Part shown: piece by piece, positions 9,925-20,855 of the stretch
Position numbering within the stretch: the stretch's first letter is position 1
How the letters are laid out: every line of letters starts with the position of its first letter
Source of the DNA: Theocolax elegans
Lineage: Eukaryota; Arthropoda; Insecta; Hymenoptera; Cerocephalidae
Direction: 5' to 3'
Assembly: GCA_026168455.1 (NCBI GenBank)
Contig: CM047426.1
Coordinates: 49,113,589-49,177,588 of the forward strand
DNA: 64,000 nt
Translations under genes and position numbers: made by a program
Notes under the pieces: generated by a model
What the model saw: the letters and a program-made list of their open reading frames with translations, nothing else
The model's database searches: none
Told to the model about the DNA's origin: nothing

Positions 9925-12690
9925 CATAGATAGGGTGGACCATATTTTTATTGTTGATTTGCTTTATGTTTTTAAAAATAAACTATCCCTCAGGTTATTG
10001 ACTAAGACGGGGCCGTACTTACTTCTCAATTTTTCAACCCAAAACGAGTTATAGACGACTGTCTACATAAGTCTCAAATACCCACATAAGCCTCATAAAT
10101 AATAAACACTTTTGTTGTTACTTGCTTTTTTCGCGATTTTAAGACGCCTGCCTTCATAGGCCCGCTGGTAATTATTTAATTATTTTTGCTCAAATTTAAT
10201 GTGTAAACCAACAAACTAATGATGGTACAATTAAGAACAAATGAAAATGAATATTTAATACGTCTGTTAATTGTTAAACAGCTGTTGTACACGCTGCTTC
10301 TAACGTTTCCACCTGTAACCTGTCAATAACTTTTTTTTTCTCAAAATCTCAGGTGGTACAATTAATTTTTCTGTAAAGTCTATGAAAGATAAATGAATAT
10401 ACATCGTTGACTATTTTGTACAACATCTTTCGAGCATTTTTTGATCTATTCATGACTTTTAAATAACGCGCCATAAGAAAGCTCCTACGGATGCGTTTCT
10501 CGTATTTCCGGTGACCGCGCATGCGCGGTGACTGGAAATATATTTGCATTATGTCAGTACAATTTTTTTGATTTTTTATTTATTGTATTATATTATTTCG
10601 CAAAAGTAACGGTGGTACAATTAAGTATAAAAAAGGTACAATTTTTCTGCACCTTTCCTTTAACGTTAAAACCACTTTAAAAGGAGCTATTGGCGGATTA
10701 ATATTCTAGTACTTTAGGATTTTTTTTCTAAAAAACTACGGGGGTACAATTGAAAATTTTTTTTTTGTTGAAAAGTACAATTAAAAATACGTCGATTAGC
10801 ATTTTTTTTTATTGTATTTCGAAGGGTCGTCGGGCTGGGGTAGGGTCGGTATCAATTAGTTTAATTTAGAACAATAGAAGGACGCTACTTTACATTTGCG
10901 CGCCATTTTCCACTTGGAGAGATCCATGCACGCATGCGCAGTTCAACCGGAGTGAATTGCGGATGCGCGATATAATTGCAGTATCTTGGGCGTAATATAA
11001 CTTGCATTGTTTTTATTAATTCCTACATAATCTAATTACAATTCTTGATCAACTAATATTATACAAATTAAAATAATAATTGTTTAATTTCTTTACGCAC
11101 CATAAAGCTTCATAAACCGTACAGGAACAAAGTTACATATGTTTGAATTTTAAAAAAATTGTCAACAGTTTGTGAACCTTTTTTACAAAAATGTGTAGCT
11201 CTTAAAATTTTATGAATAATATTAATAAAATGTGCAATTAAAGATCTATTATCTAATATTACTCGTCATTATAAAATGTTTTTTCCGTATGATTTATCTC
11301 TGTAGCGCATTATTTTTTCCGCGGCCTTTAAACCGACTTTTTATTTTTAATTATGTAAATAAATGAATCTTAACTTTTAAGCAAAGAAGTTATTGAGCAA
11401 ATTTTATCGACTAACGAGCAAATTTTAATTTAGGATAGTGCGTAAATTCGATCCTCAATATTTTCAGAAGTCACGTAATAATTATTGCTCTTTATAATTA
11501 TTCTCTAAATAAACATTTTGATGAGCAAATTTAAGTCTATCGAACTATATTTTTTATTGTTTGATTATTAATACTTTTGTCGGTTTAGATTTTTCGCTAA
11601 ATTGTTCTTACGTGAATGTAAGGTATTGTTACGTTTTTTGGGTTTGCTTTAGTTTCCAGAATATAGCGATTTGTTTAAATCGTGATGTGACTTTTATTTA
11701 CTTATGAAATGATTACAATGGTGTATGAAAATAAATGTTTACATTTTCTAAAGATTAAAAAATATATTAACTTTGATATGTGCAAGTTTTTGTAGTTTCT
11801 AATCCAATTAACCTAAACATTCTTGTAGGTTGAAAATACTATACTTTTAAAAAGTTAATATTTTTATTCATTTATAGTTTATACAAGTTGTAGAAAAGTA
11901 TAAAATATACATAAATTTAAAGTAAATAATAATTATTGAATTTCGTTAGAATATGTATGTATAGAAATCATTTAATAATGGCTGAATTTGTTCGAGGAGG
12001 TCCTAGTGTATGTAGTACTGCAAAGGTAAATTTATGAAAATAATTGTAGATTTATAAAATGCTTTTAATTGTTAATTTATTGAAAAAAATAAAATACATA
12101 AAAAATTATTAATTCTTCTTCTTTTGAAACAATATTATTTTTTTATATAATTATATTAAAGAATATTACATCTTGGTGAATTTTTTATATTGTAAATGAA
12201 TTGTAAAGTTACATATAGTGTATCTGGTTCAAATTTTATTTTTATTCAAATTTAAATTATAGATATGAAAGTATATCATTTATCTGTTTGTATTATAAAA
12301 GTAAAATATTAAATTTTGTTTCAAAATAATATTCTTTTTTTGAATTAACAATTTATTAATATATTATAAATATTAATTATAATTGCAAAATAGTGATAAT
12401 AGATTTTGAGTTATAGACTTTTAATAATATATTTTCATAATATTTTTATATATTTTGAACTTTATAAATCCCCCATTTGACAATTCTTAGTAATAAAAAC
12501 ATTCTTAATGGAACAATAATAATAATAGTAAAATCATCATTTTTTTATTTTAAAATAATTGTTTTTTAGTTTATGCAAAAACATATATTTTGTATAATAA
12601 AAAATTTGTATATTCTAGCAGTGATTTCTATTTCTTTTTGAATGCAATTATTTTAAATTTTGCTTTATAAATTTTGATACATAATATCAT
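9893..12690. other. AT-rich non-coding stretch with recurrent GGTACAATT motif
   Basis: No credible coding region. Between 10220 and 10790 the motif GGTACAATT or close variants (GTGGTACAATTAA, GGGTACAATTG, AGTACAATTAA) occurs about six times at irregular spacing. There is a TA microsatellite at the left edge and homopolymer T runs. From 10850 to 12690 the sequence is plain AT-rich DNA in which I see nothing further. Confidence 0.5.
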
Positions 12691-12839
12691 TATATCTTAA
12701 TGTCCATTATATATATTTTGGTTTTGGATAAGAATATTAATTTGAAGAGAATATCAAACCCTTTATTGAGTTCCATTGGATCTATATACCATTGGAAATT
12801 TTTTATAACTTATATTAGAAATATTATTTTTACTATAAT

Positions 12840-13470
12840 TAATGTTTTATATAAAAATATAAGCAAAGTCACGAGAACATTGCTGTTTAATAACTATAAT
12901 TGTGGAAATTTTAAAGCAGTTATTAACTTGTTTATAAGATTAATTGTTTTAAAATTTTTAGATATCAGCACAGTTTGGTTAACATTTTTAATATAATTAA
13001 TTCTTTATACTACTTCATGAATTATCTTGCAATTTTGCATTTTTGAGTTTGTTTAAATTTTAATGTACCATATTGTTATATTAAGCCAGGAGTACCACAA
13101 AGTACAATTTTAGAACCACCATAATAATATGCCTAATGAATCTATAATTTCTTATGTAGGTAACATTAGTCAATGGAAATAAATGAACTTTTATCTAAAC
13201 AAAATACTAAATTGTCTGCGTCTTATAATAAACTATCTTTAAATTTGCTAAAAACGGTATATATATATATATAACATTTGGAGATTATAAAGATAGTGTT
13301 CCAAATCATCTAGATATTAAAATAGTTAATGTAAATATTAAATGAGTCGAAACTTTTAAATATCTTGAAATTATTTTTGACTATCATGAAATGGAAAAAT
13401 ATATTGACAGTGTTGTGAATAAAACAAAATATCTCATTTTTGTATTTTTAAAACTAACTGGATTAACCAG
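12840..13470 (+). pseudogene. Decayed LINE reverse transcriptase, 5' part of a split fossil
   Basis: Conceptual translation in shifting frames gives recognisable non-LTR RT landmarks. YIKPGVPQSTILEPP at about 13070-13120 is the GVPQGSxLGP-type motif. NMPNESIISYVGN at about 13127-13160 is a worn Y/FADD box. Then come NKLSLNLLKT near 13230 and ETFKYLEIIFDYH...YIDSVVNKTKYLIF at 13350-13440, a typical post-RT thumb region. Several stops and frameshifts are present. The coding trail ends abruptly where the hairpin element starts, and a matching C-terminus appears at 19330-19620, so both are probably pieces of one element split by later insertions. Confidence 0.7.
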
Positions 13471-13471
13471 A

Positions 13472-13910
13472 TGCCAAAGCCTAGTTTTATCCTCCCTACC
13501 TTACCGACCTCGAAAATTACATAAAATTAATTATAATTTAAAGAGAAGGTTAATTTATGTGAATCAAGGAGATTAGTCCCCTTCCTTTATCAATAATCTA
13601 TCTGTCTTTAAAATTTGAATAAAAAATATTAACTAGTTTTCGAGAAAACGCTTACCAAAAATCTTGACATGTCTTTTAATTAGTTGAGCGTATAACCTTA
13701 AATTGTACGAAATTATCATAAATTTTGGTAAGGGATTACTCAAATACCAATCAATATTTTTGCTTTAAATTTTAAACTAAGGTAGATTATTAATAAAGAA
13801 AGGGGACTGTTCTTCTCACTTTGCGTAAATTATCGTCCTTTTTTATTTATAATTCACTTTCTATGACTTTTGTGGCTGGTAAGGTAGAGAGGATAAACTT
13901 TAGGCTGACA
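13472..13910. repeat. Imperfect hairpin (foldback) element of about 440 bp
   Basis: Sequence from about 13478 to 13600 (starting GCCTAGTTTTATCCTCCCTACC) reappears as an imperfect reverse complement at about 13790-13905 (GGTAAGGTAGAGAGGATAAACTTTAGGC). The inner parts also pair (CTTACCAAAAATCTT with AATTTTGGTAAG), so nearly the whole interval folds. It interrupts the LINE fossil. A further block (TATGTCCAACAGATATT, 13911-13927) recurs inverted near 19240-19257, beyond the DIRS element. Confidence 0.7.
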
Positions 13911-13965
13911 TATGTCCAACAGATATTATTTATATATATATACACACATATATAATGCATTTTTA

Positions 13966-14142
13966 ATTGAACGATCAAACAACTTACCTGTAAGGACGTT
14001 CGATCGTAATTATATGAAGTCCTCGCTCGATTACATTACATTGTAGTATACTTCTAGTTTGCTTGAAATATACACATGTTCAGAGTTCTAAAAAACAAAA
14101 AACAATCCCGTTCCCTCTCCAACTCACGCATCCTGCTCTTCA
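13966..14142. repeat. Left terminal repeat of the DIRS element
   Basis: Positions 14025-14142 (GTCCTCGCTCGATTACATTA to CATCCTGCTCTTCAG) are an inverted match to 18728-18855. The outermost 60 bases (13966-14028) have no counterpart at the right end but are perfectly complementary to 14229-14303, as the DIRS circle-junction model requires. Confidence 0.9.
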
Positions 14143-14228
14143 GTTTTTAGAGATAACATAAGTGCGAATAAAATATTCATTTAACTCGGGAAGGGTGAAA
14201 AAATTTTAATATTATTTCTTGGGCGGGT

Positions 14229-14345
14229 TGTAATGTAATCGAGCGAGGACTTCATATAATTACGATCGAACGTCCTTACAGGTAAGTTGTTTGATCGTTC
14301 AATTATAGTGTGTCCTCGCTCTCATACATTACAATGTAGTTTTTT
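14229..14345. repeat. Internal complementary region (ICR) of the DIRS element
   Basis: 14229-14303 is the exact reverse complement of the left terminus (through GATCGTTCAATT). 14305-14345 (GTGTCCTCGCTCTCATACAT...) matches the reverse complement of the right terminus. This head-to-tail joining of both ends inside the element serves, in the established DIRS model, as template for making the circular DNA intermediate that the recombinase integrates. Confidence 0.9.
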
Positions 14346-14404
14346 AAAGTTTCAGCAAAACAATTTTATATTTTTATTTATTAATATTATTATTATTATT
14401 ATTT

Positions 14405-15415
14405 TTAATTACATTCTTGCAATACAGATTTCGCAAAATTACAAGGATCCTTAGTAATAGGTCGATTATAAAATTTAGCAAAAACTTGTGAACCCTGTGA
14501 CCAGCCTGCTGTACGTCTAATTGTATCAAAATCAATGCCATTATTAAAAGCAGTTGACGTAGCAGCATGCCGCGTTGAATGTGCAGTAAACACACTAACA
14601 TCAATGCCACTTTTTTCTAAAGTGTTTTTAACCCATCTGCTGATTGTCGGAGTACTAACAGGCTGGTGTGGACTTTTAAAAGAAATAAACAATTGGTCAC
14701 AATCATTTCTTATTGATTTAGTCCTATCTATATACAATCCAATCGTAGACGCAACACATAATTCTAATTTATTAGAAAATATAGGCAATGTTAAATAGGG
14801 CTGATAACGACCTTTACCAGAAGTTTTTATAGCATCTGATATCTTTATTTGCAACCCTTTTGAATCACTTTTTATATTACTAATCTTAATTTTACATAAG
14901 GTCTGCGCTCTTTGTGCAGTACTTAATGCCAACAAAACAACAGTTTTATATAATAAGTTCTTTAACGTAGAAACATCCAATTTTTCTAAATAATTAATAA
15001 CAATAGAGACATCCCAAGTAATATCGTATTTTGGCCGCAAAGGCCGAAGTTTGTATATTCCTTTCATAAATCTTGTAACATCTCTATGTTCACCTATCTT
15101 TTTCTTAGAAATTAGTGAGATCGCACATCTACACGAGTTAATAGTACCATAAGATGCTCCTGCATTATACATTCTTGATAAAAAAGATAAAATATTCTTT
15201 AAATTTATATCGAAAAATTGAGTATTAGAATCCTGACAATATTTATTCCAATGTCTAAAAGCGCTAGCATATTGTTTTAATGTAGAATCACTGAGCGAAG
15301 CTATAATAATATCTACAGCATCGACAGGAATATTCCTTCTTAAAAAGGCTTCCCTGATACTCTGCTTGCTATTAATCTCAAATGATCTGACTGTGGATGA
15401 ATTAGAGACCTGCAT
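14405..15415 (-). CDS. DIRS tyrosine recombinase
   Basis: Intact 336-residue ORF. It catalyses integration of the circular DIRS DNA by strand exchange in the nucleus. The N-terminal part carries a SAM-like core-binding region (LSDSTLKQYASAFRHWNKYC). The catalytic residues follow the family order: arginine in STAQRAQTLCKI near residue 170, the H-x-x-R box in FTAHSTRHAATS near residue 285, and the nucleophile tyrosine in FAKFYNRPI near residue 320. It overlaps the 3' end of the RT/RNase H frame, as in other DIRS elements. This is the best preserved ORF of the element. Confidence 0.92.
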   Translation of the reverse strand: MQVSNSSTVRSFEINSKQSIREAFLRRNIPVDAVDIIIASLSDSTLKQYASAFRHWNKYCQDSNTQFFDINLKNILSFLSRMYNAGASYGTINSCRCAISLISKKKIGEHRDVTRFMKGIYKLRPLRPKYDITWDVSIVINYLEKLDVSTLKNLLYKTVVLLALSTAQRAQTLCKIKISNIKSDSKGLQIKISDAIKTSGKGRYQPYLTLPIFSNKLELCVASTIGLYIDRTKSIRNDCDQLFISFKSPHQPVSTPTISRWVKNTLEKSGIDVSVFTAHSTRHAATSTAFNNGIDFDTIRRTAGWSQGSQVFAKFYNRPITKDPCNFAKSVLQECN

Positions 15416-17340
15416 GATGATAATAATAAATCATTATTTGGTTCTATAATTAGAGGTTTTTCTACGACTAAACTTTCAAATAAAGGAAACCATGGTTGAT
15501 TTTTCCAAAAAGGAACTACAATTATACCCTCTGCTTTATCTCTTTTTATTTTAGCAAGAACCTTGATAATTAAAGAAAAAGGAGGAAACGCATAAAAATA
15601 AAAATTCTTCCAAGTTATTGTAAATGCATCAACGAATATTGCTCCCTGTTCCTGTTTCCAAGATACGAATTTTTCACATTTTTTATTTTCATTTGACGCA
15701 AACAAATCAATATCAGATTGACCATATCTTTTAACAATCATTTTATAAAATTTATTATTTAATTCCCATTCAATATCAGGATTAATTTTTCTAGATAATT
15801 TATCAGCAATAAAATTTTCTTTTGATGGAATATAAGAAGCCATTAAAAAAATATTTCTAGATTCTGCCCACTGCCAAATTTGTCGTGCATTAGCATTATT
15901 ATATTTTTATATATTATATAAATTATATATAATATATATAAATTATATATTTTTATATATTATATATTATATTTTATATATTATATATATTATTATATTA
16001 TTATATTTTTCAAATCTGACACCACCCATTTTATTAATATAAGAAATTGCTGTGGTATTATCCACTCTTAACAATATTTGAACATCCTTTTCATCAGATG
16101 CAAGTATTTCTACGGCCAATTTAACTGTTAACAATTCTAAATAATTAATATGCATCTTTTGTTCTTTTAAAGACCAAAAATCATAAATTTGTTTATTATT
16201 ACAACAAGCGCCCCAACCAGTCGTAGATGCGTCAGTATATAAATAGTCAAAGCATATGAACCACGTTTAATATAATGAAAATTATTTTTAATATTATTTC
16301 TCCACCAAACTAATTCTTGTTTAACAGCCTCATTAACAACCATTACTCTATCATAACACATATTATTAAATATTAATTGAAAAATCTTTTCTTTTTCAAG
16401 TGTCTTTATATAAAGCCATCCATATTCAATTGCTGGACAACAAGATACTAATTTTCCAATTAAATGTGCAAATTCTCTAATCTCACACCTATCAAGATTT
16501 ACAAATTTTTCTATCAATTTATACATATTGTTACTTCTTTCTTCAGGTAAACTAATCGTATATTTTTCAGTATTAATAATGAAACCTAAATATTTACATA
16601 CCTTTTATGGTACCAGATCTGACATTTTATAATTTATAAGTAACCCCAAATATTCTAATAATTTTACAGACTCATTGACATTATGCAAACATTTTTCATA
16701 TGAATCTTCAATACACAATAAATCATCTAAATAAATCACAGAAGATAACCCTTTATTTCTTAAGAATCTAACAACTACCTTCATTACTTTCGTAAAAATA
16801 AACGGTGCTGTGCACAACCCAAAAGATAAACAGACAAATTCATACAGAATATTATTAAATTTAAAACGTAAATATTTTCTACTATCTTTATGAACTGGAA
16901 TCATAAAATATGCATCTTGTAAATCAATAGAACCTAGATAATAATTTGGAAATATCAAATGAATCGCTGTTCTTAAATCCTCAAGTTTAAAATGTTGTTT
17001 AATTATAAACTTATTTAAATGCTTTAAATTTAGAATAAATCTATTAGAACCATCCGGCTTTTTAACCAAAAAATAAGGGGACAAAAATTGATTTTTATCT
17101 TCCTTGCACTCAACTATAGCTTTTTTAATTATAAGATCATTAATGCATTCTTTAACATCATTAAAATCTAATCCCCTCAAACAATCATATACTTTGTTAT
17201 TAGAAATCTGTAAATTACCTACAATTGGAATTTTATAACCAACTATACAATTTAAAATAAACTTATCATCTGTAATATTTTGCCACCTTTTATAAAAATT
17301 ATTTAATCTCCCTGCCTCAAAACTTACACCAATTAATCCT
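15340..17340 (-). pseudogene. DIRS reverse transcriptase / RNase H, interrupted
   Basis: The frame opens near 17340, overlapping the end of the gag-like ORF, with FEAGRLNNFYKRW-type sequence. RT motifs follow: FILNLKHLN, DLQDAYFMIPVH, FGLCTAPFIFTKVM and the catalytic VIYLDDLL near 16740. An in-frame TAA at 16605-16607 breaks it, after which the same frame continues (KYLGFIINTEK). Near 16240 a small frameshift precedes the RNase H active-site region. At 15896-16012 a TA-rich insertion separates NKMGGVRFEKYN from the rest of RNase H (MASYIPSKENFIADKLSR). The 3' part to 15340 is the DIRS-specific region between RNase H and recombinase (VVPFWKNQPWFPLF). Enzymatically dead as it stands. Confidence 0.88.
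15896..16012. repeat. TA-rich microsatellite-like insertion in DIRS RNase H
   Basis: About 115 bases made almost only of A and T, with TATATA and TATTATA units, interrupt an otherwise readable RNase H frame. It most likely arose by slippage expansion of a short AT tract. Confidence 0.8.
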
Positions 17341-18061
17341 TCCTTTGATTGTACGGGCCCTGTTGACCCACATTGTTTTGATTGTACGGACCCTGTTGCG
17401 CCTTGTGATTGGCAAATTGTTGTCTGTTTTTGTAAAACAGCCGTTGTCTCAAACGTCCTGCGGAAAATGTAGGCCCCATCTGCCTTCCCATTGGACGCCT
17501 CACAAATGGGGCCTTGTAATTTAAATGTTTTCCCTCCTGTTTTCCAGTTGTATTATTTTTGATATCCTGAGAATTTTTTAAATTTTGGCCCAGCTTACTC
17601 AACGACTTCGCTTCTTTAATCTTTTCTGATAATTCCTTTCCATACAGAAATTCATCTACCTTAGTCTCTTTTAATACTGTTTTTGTGTCTTTATTAAGAC
17701 CTGGTTCAATAAATGCCTTACGTGTATTTGTTTGTTTATGAACAATAGCTGCTAAAATCTTGCCCGTATCACTTAACTGAGAAAGTAAATCTTGTAATTC
17801 TATACCTTCGTCCTCACTATACAAAGCAGTAATTAATGACCCAATTATAGACATTGCTGTACCAGCCATCTTTTGGATTTCTAACATATGATTATCTTTA
17901 GCTATCGTATAATCTTTCATTACTACTGCAATTTGTTGATTTAACTTGGGCGCTTCCAATTCTTTTATACACTCATATTTTTTAATAAGCGCTTCCAAAG
18001 CGACTTTTTCTGCATTAATTTTTGCTTTTATTGCTAAACTTTCTGTGGGATCATCATCCAA
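17333..18061 (-). CDS. DIRS ORF1 (Gag-like), downstream part
   Basis: 242 residues beginning MDDDPTES, just after a good 3' splice-like sequence on the minus strand (TTTTTTTTGGTTTTCAG at about 18078-18062). The N-terminal 130 residues are helical, coiled-coil-like and rich in Lys/Glu/Leu. The C-terminus is basic, Gln/Asn-rich and repetitive (two NQGPYNQ-like units), as expected for an RNA-binding Gag tail. No zinc knuckle. It overlaps the start of the RT frame in another phase. Either an independent ORF or a downstream exon joined to 18674-18360; the sequence alone does not decide. Confidence 0.7.
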   Translation of the reverse strand: MDDDPTESLAIKAKINAEKVALEALIKKYECIKELEAPKLNQQIAVVMKDYTIAKDNHMLEIQKMAGTAMSIIGSLITALYSEDEGIELQDLLSQLSDTGKILAAIVHKQTNTRKAFIEPGLNKDTKTVLKETKVDEFLYGKELSEKIKEAKSLSKLGQNLKNSQDIKNNTTGKQEGKHLNYKAPFVRRPMGRQMGPTFSAGRLRQRLFYKNRQQFANHKAQQGPYNQNNVGQQGPYNQRKD

Positions 18062-18359
18062 CTGAAAACCAAAAAAAATTTTTATTTAATTTTAATTACA
18101 TTAAAATAACAAAATATTTAAGCAGCAATTAAAGCATAAAATATTAACTACATCATTAGCTTACCACTCAGTAAGCATAGATGAGTATAAACATGTCCTT
18201 GACTTACCACACAGCAAGCACATACAGATTTTTCACATACCTTTGTTTTAGCACATAACCAAACACAGGCAAAGCTTCTTTTATTTCGTTTTTTTTTTTT
18301 TTTTTTAATTTTAATTTTAATTTTTCTTTACTATAAAAATAATTACTTACAATATTTAA

Positions 18360-18674
18360 TCAATCTTGATCGACATCAGATAATGAAGCAACCTCCTGTT
18401 GACTATCAGAATTTTTATCAGTCCCGTCTTTCACCGATTCCTCCCTTCCATCTGCATTCTCATTCTGAATTTCACTCTCCGATACTAAAACCTCATTACT
18501 CGACTCATCAATAAACAGACTCTCCTGTTCATTGGACTTCTTATTTTCTTTGTCTATCTCCTCAGACGAATGATTGTTATTTAATTTTTCTACCTTTTCT
18601 TCCAATTTTTTAATTTTCTTTAATAATTCATCGACATCACTTTTTTCCCGCGATCTTTTCTTAGATTTACCCAT
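18360..18674 (-). CDS. DIRS ORF1, upstream coiled-coil part
   Basis: 104 residues starting MGKSKKRSREKSDVDELLKK: a basic N-terminus resembling a nuclear-localisation signal, a heptad-like coiled coil (LLKKIKKLEEKVEKL) and an acidic Glu/Ser/Asp tail. Eleven bases past its stop is ATTGTAAGTAAT, a consensus 5' splice site on the minus strand. Together with the acceptor at 18062 this outlines a possible 290-bp intron, but the stop precedes the donor, so a spliced fusion would need an earlier donor or a mutated stop. Confidence 0.6.
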   Translation of the reverse strand: MGKSKKRSREKSDVDELLKKIKKLEEKVEKLNNNHSSEEIDKENKKSNEQESLFIDESSNEVLVSESEIQNENADGREESVKDGTDKNSDSQQEVASLSDVDQD

Positions 18675-18727
18675 CTTACAAATCTAAACTCTCGACACGT
18701 CTATATTCGCGCATACACAAAAAAAAA

Positions 18728-18862
18728 CCTGAAGAGCAGGATGCGTGAGTTGGAGAGGGAACGGGATTGTTTTTTGTTTTTTAGAACTCTGAACATGTGT
18801 ATATTTCAAGCAAACTAGAAGTATACTACAATGTAATGTATGAGAGCGAGGACACAATATAA
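18728..18862. repeat. Right terminal inverted repeat of the DIRS element
   Basis: Reverse complement of 14025-14142, from CTGAAGAGCAGGATGCGTGA through GAGAGCGAGGACACAATATA. It ends close to 18862; the following TTCTTTACG is flanking DNA. Confidence 0.9.
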
Positions 18863-18865
18863 TTT

Positions 18866-19185
18866 CTTTACGTTATTTATTTAAGCAAGGGAATAAATAA
18901 ATTTTATTTCTATTTTATTTTATCTTTAACAGTATATTTTTATATTTATAATGTTTCTATTTTCATTTAAAAAAATATTGTTTTCCCTCTTCTGGTTTCA
19001 TTTTTAAAATATATTATTGAAATCGATTTACTTTAGTTTGTCGAAAAATAATCTCAGATTTGATGACATTTTATTTCTTTGGTGGTTTGTATATTGACAA
19101 AGTGTTTTTTAATAATTTTTTGTATCTATAAATTCATTTTCGACAGTCCAAGTTCATTTAAGTAACATTTTACTTATTTTCTAGC

Positions 19186-19238
<53 letters not shown>

Positions 19239-19330
19239 CAATCTGTTGGACATATAACATCTGCCTAAAATTTAACTTTGGTACCCCTTTAATAAAAAAA
19301 AAATTCTATTAATGATCTATCATGCATTTT
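18866..19330. other. AT-rich flank with TA microsatellite and hairpin-element remnant
   Basis: No coding sequence. A pure TA run lies at about 19189-19234. Just after it, TCTGTTGGACATATAACATCTGCCTAAA (19242-19269) resembles the reverse complement of 13895-13925, suggesting it is the far end of the hairpin element that the DIRS element split. Confidence 0.5.
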
Positions 19331-19620
19331 CCTAAATTTTTTTTAATGATAGGTTTATTGCGGATGGTACACATAAAACAATTATTAACCCATTACAGAA
19401 AATACAATATAGATTACTAAAAATGAGAAATAAAAATAATTTTACAAATAAAAAATATCCGTAAATGTATGTCAAACTTTTTATATACTTTGTTATAATA
19501 CTATGATGAATTTTGAATAAAAATTTGATATCTGAATTTAAAACTACAGACGAAAGCATACCATTGCCTTTCATAAAAAAATATGTAAATACTAAGAGAA
19601 GTTATATTGTATATTTATTC
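19330..19620 (+). pseudogene. Decayed LINE C-terminus, 3' part of the split fossil
   Basis: Plus-strand translation gives ADGTHKTIINPLQKIQYRLL near 19360-19420, followed by KMRNKNNFTNKK. This is the pattern seen after the RT thumb in insect non-LTR elements (NPLQKIQNRxLK). Stops interrupt it. It plausibly continues the 12840-13470 fragment, so the original element was split by about 5.9 kb of later insertions. Confidence 0.55.
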
Positions 19621-20804
19621 ATCTTTCTGCTTAAGTTAAAAACTTAAGATTATTCATAGTCAGTATTAAAAATAAATTGAAAATCTGGATTAAAAATATT
19701 ATTCATTAATTATTTTATCGATTCTTACACAATAAAATATTATGTATATAAATATATATATGGGTGGTTCTCTGTGACATCGAAGATGAAAAAAATAAAT
19801 ATTGCTATAACTGTGGGAATATGTTTTAGAGGTATCCAGTAGTTCTCCTGAATCTTTTCAGATTTTTTCTGGGCCATTATTTTAAGTTATAGAGAGTCAA
19901 AGTTGACATTTTAGCACTTTTTTGCATTATGTGCCCATTTTCATGAATTTTTAGCTCCCAGGGGATGCATTTTTCACTAAAAACATAAGTATGACTTTTT
20001 TTGTAAAATTTTCCGAACTTTTCATTAAAAATACTTTTAAAGACATAAATGTATGCTGTCACACTCTTGTAAGTCATTTAAACCTTAAATAGTGAAAATC
20101 AGCAATTCTGCTCCGGACTCTGGTAACCTAATACTGTCTAAAAGATGTCTTTTTATAGTCAGAAACTGCCTAAAAATTTCCAGAGTGGGTATAAATCATT
20201 AAGATCACTTATGGTCAAAATATCCGGGAAAAGTGCCTGAAATATTAATAGAAATGTATATTTGTTGCCTTATAACGATGAATCTATTACCATGATCATT
20301 GCAAAAAAATTTGTGCACTTACCTTGGAGTGGTAGAAAAGTATCTTCACTTGTTTCAGTATCCATCTAATCCCCTGTAAGTTACTAAAAATACAAATATT
20401 ATTATACAAATGTAAAAAATTAATTTTTAAACGTTTATAATGCTGAATTTTTAGTTTTACATCCCTTACAAGAATTATAATACTAATCTGAAGGATTACT
20501 ATAAATATATAAACATCATTATTACAATAACTGAATATACGTATTTAATACAAAAGATATATAAATAAATCGGATATATAATTATAATGAATAATATGAT
20601 AACGTGACAGTGACAAGTTTGTGAAATCTAAACAATGTATTGCTGAATAATAATAATAATAATGTTGATACTTTTATAGTAATCCTTCAGATTAGTATTA
20701 TAATTCTTGTAAGGGATGTAAAACTAAAAATCCAGCATTATAAATGTTTAAAAATTAATTTTTTACATTTGTATAATAATATTTGTATTTTTAGCAACTT
20801 ACAG

Positions 20805-20855
20805 GGGATTAGATGGATACTGAAACAAGTGAAGATACTTTTCTACCACTCCAAG
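20805..20855 (+). other. Exon-like block with consensus splice sites in the foldback arm
   Basis: A 51-bp block is preceded by a pyrimidine-rich acceptor (TTTTTAGCAACTTACAG) and followed by a perfect donor (AAG|GTAAGT). It contains an ATG at 20813 opening a frame that reads MDTETSEDTFLPLQ to the donor. The next acceptor-like site (AATATTTCAG) is at about 20940. The same block occurs in the other arms (for example 58991-59041 in copy 2). It looks like a gene fragment carried by the palindrome; transcription is not shown. Confidence 0.4.

Larger units (their letters stand above)
13966..18862 (-). mobile_element. DIRS-type tyrosine-recombinase retrotransposon
   Basis: A 4.9-kb element coded on the minus strand: Gag-like ORFs (18674-17333), RT/RNase H (about 17340-15340), then a tyrosine recombinase (15415-14405). 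The ends are inverted repeats (14025-14142 and 18728-18855). An internal block (14229-14345) joins the complements of both outer ends, the diagnostic internal complementary region of DIRS elements. DIRS integrate by recombination without target duplication, and none is visible. It has one nonsense codon, a frameshift and a TA insertion in pol, while the recombinase is intact. Confidence 0.92.

Noticed and set aside
9589..9927. 112-codon ORF in the 5' LTR, extending into a TA microsatellite
   Set aside because: Duplicated in the other LTR (227-526) but with no domain; its start is created by the microsatellite.
12700..12996. 98-codon AT-rich plus ORF
   Set aside because: No clear domain of its own; at most its end overlaps the LINE fossil. 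Openness is expected in sequence this AT-rich.
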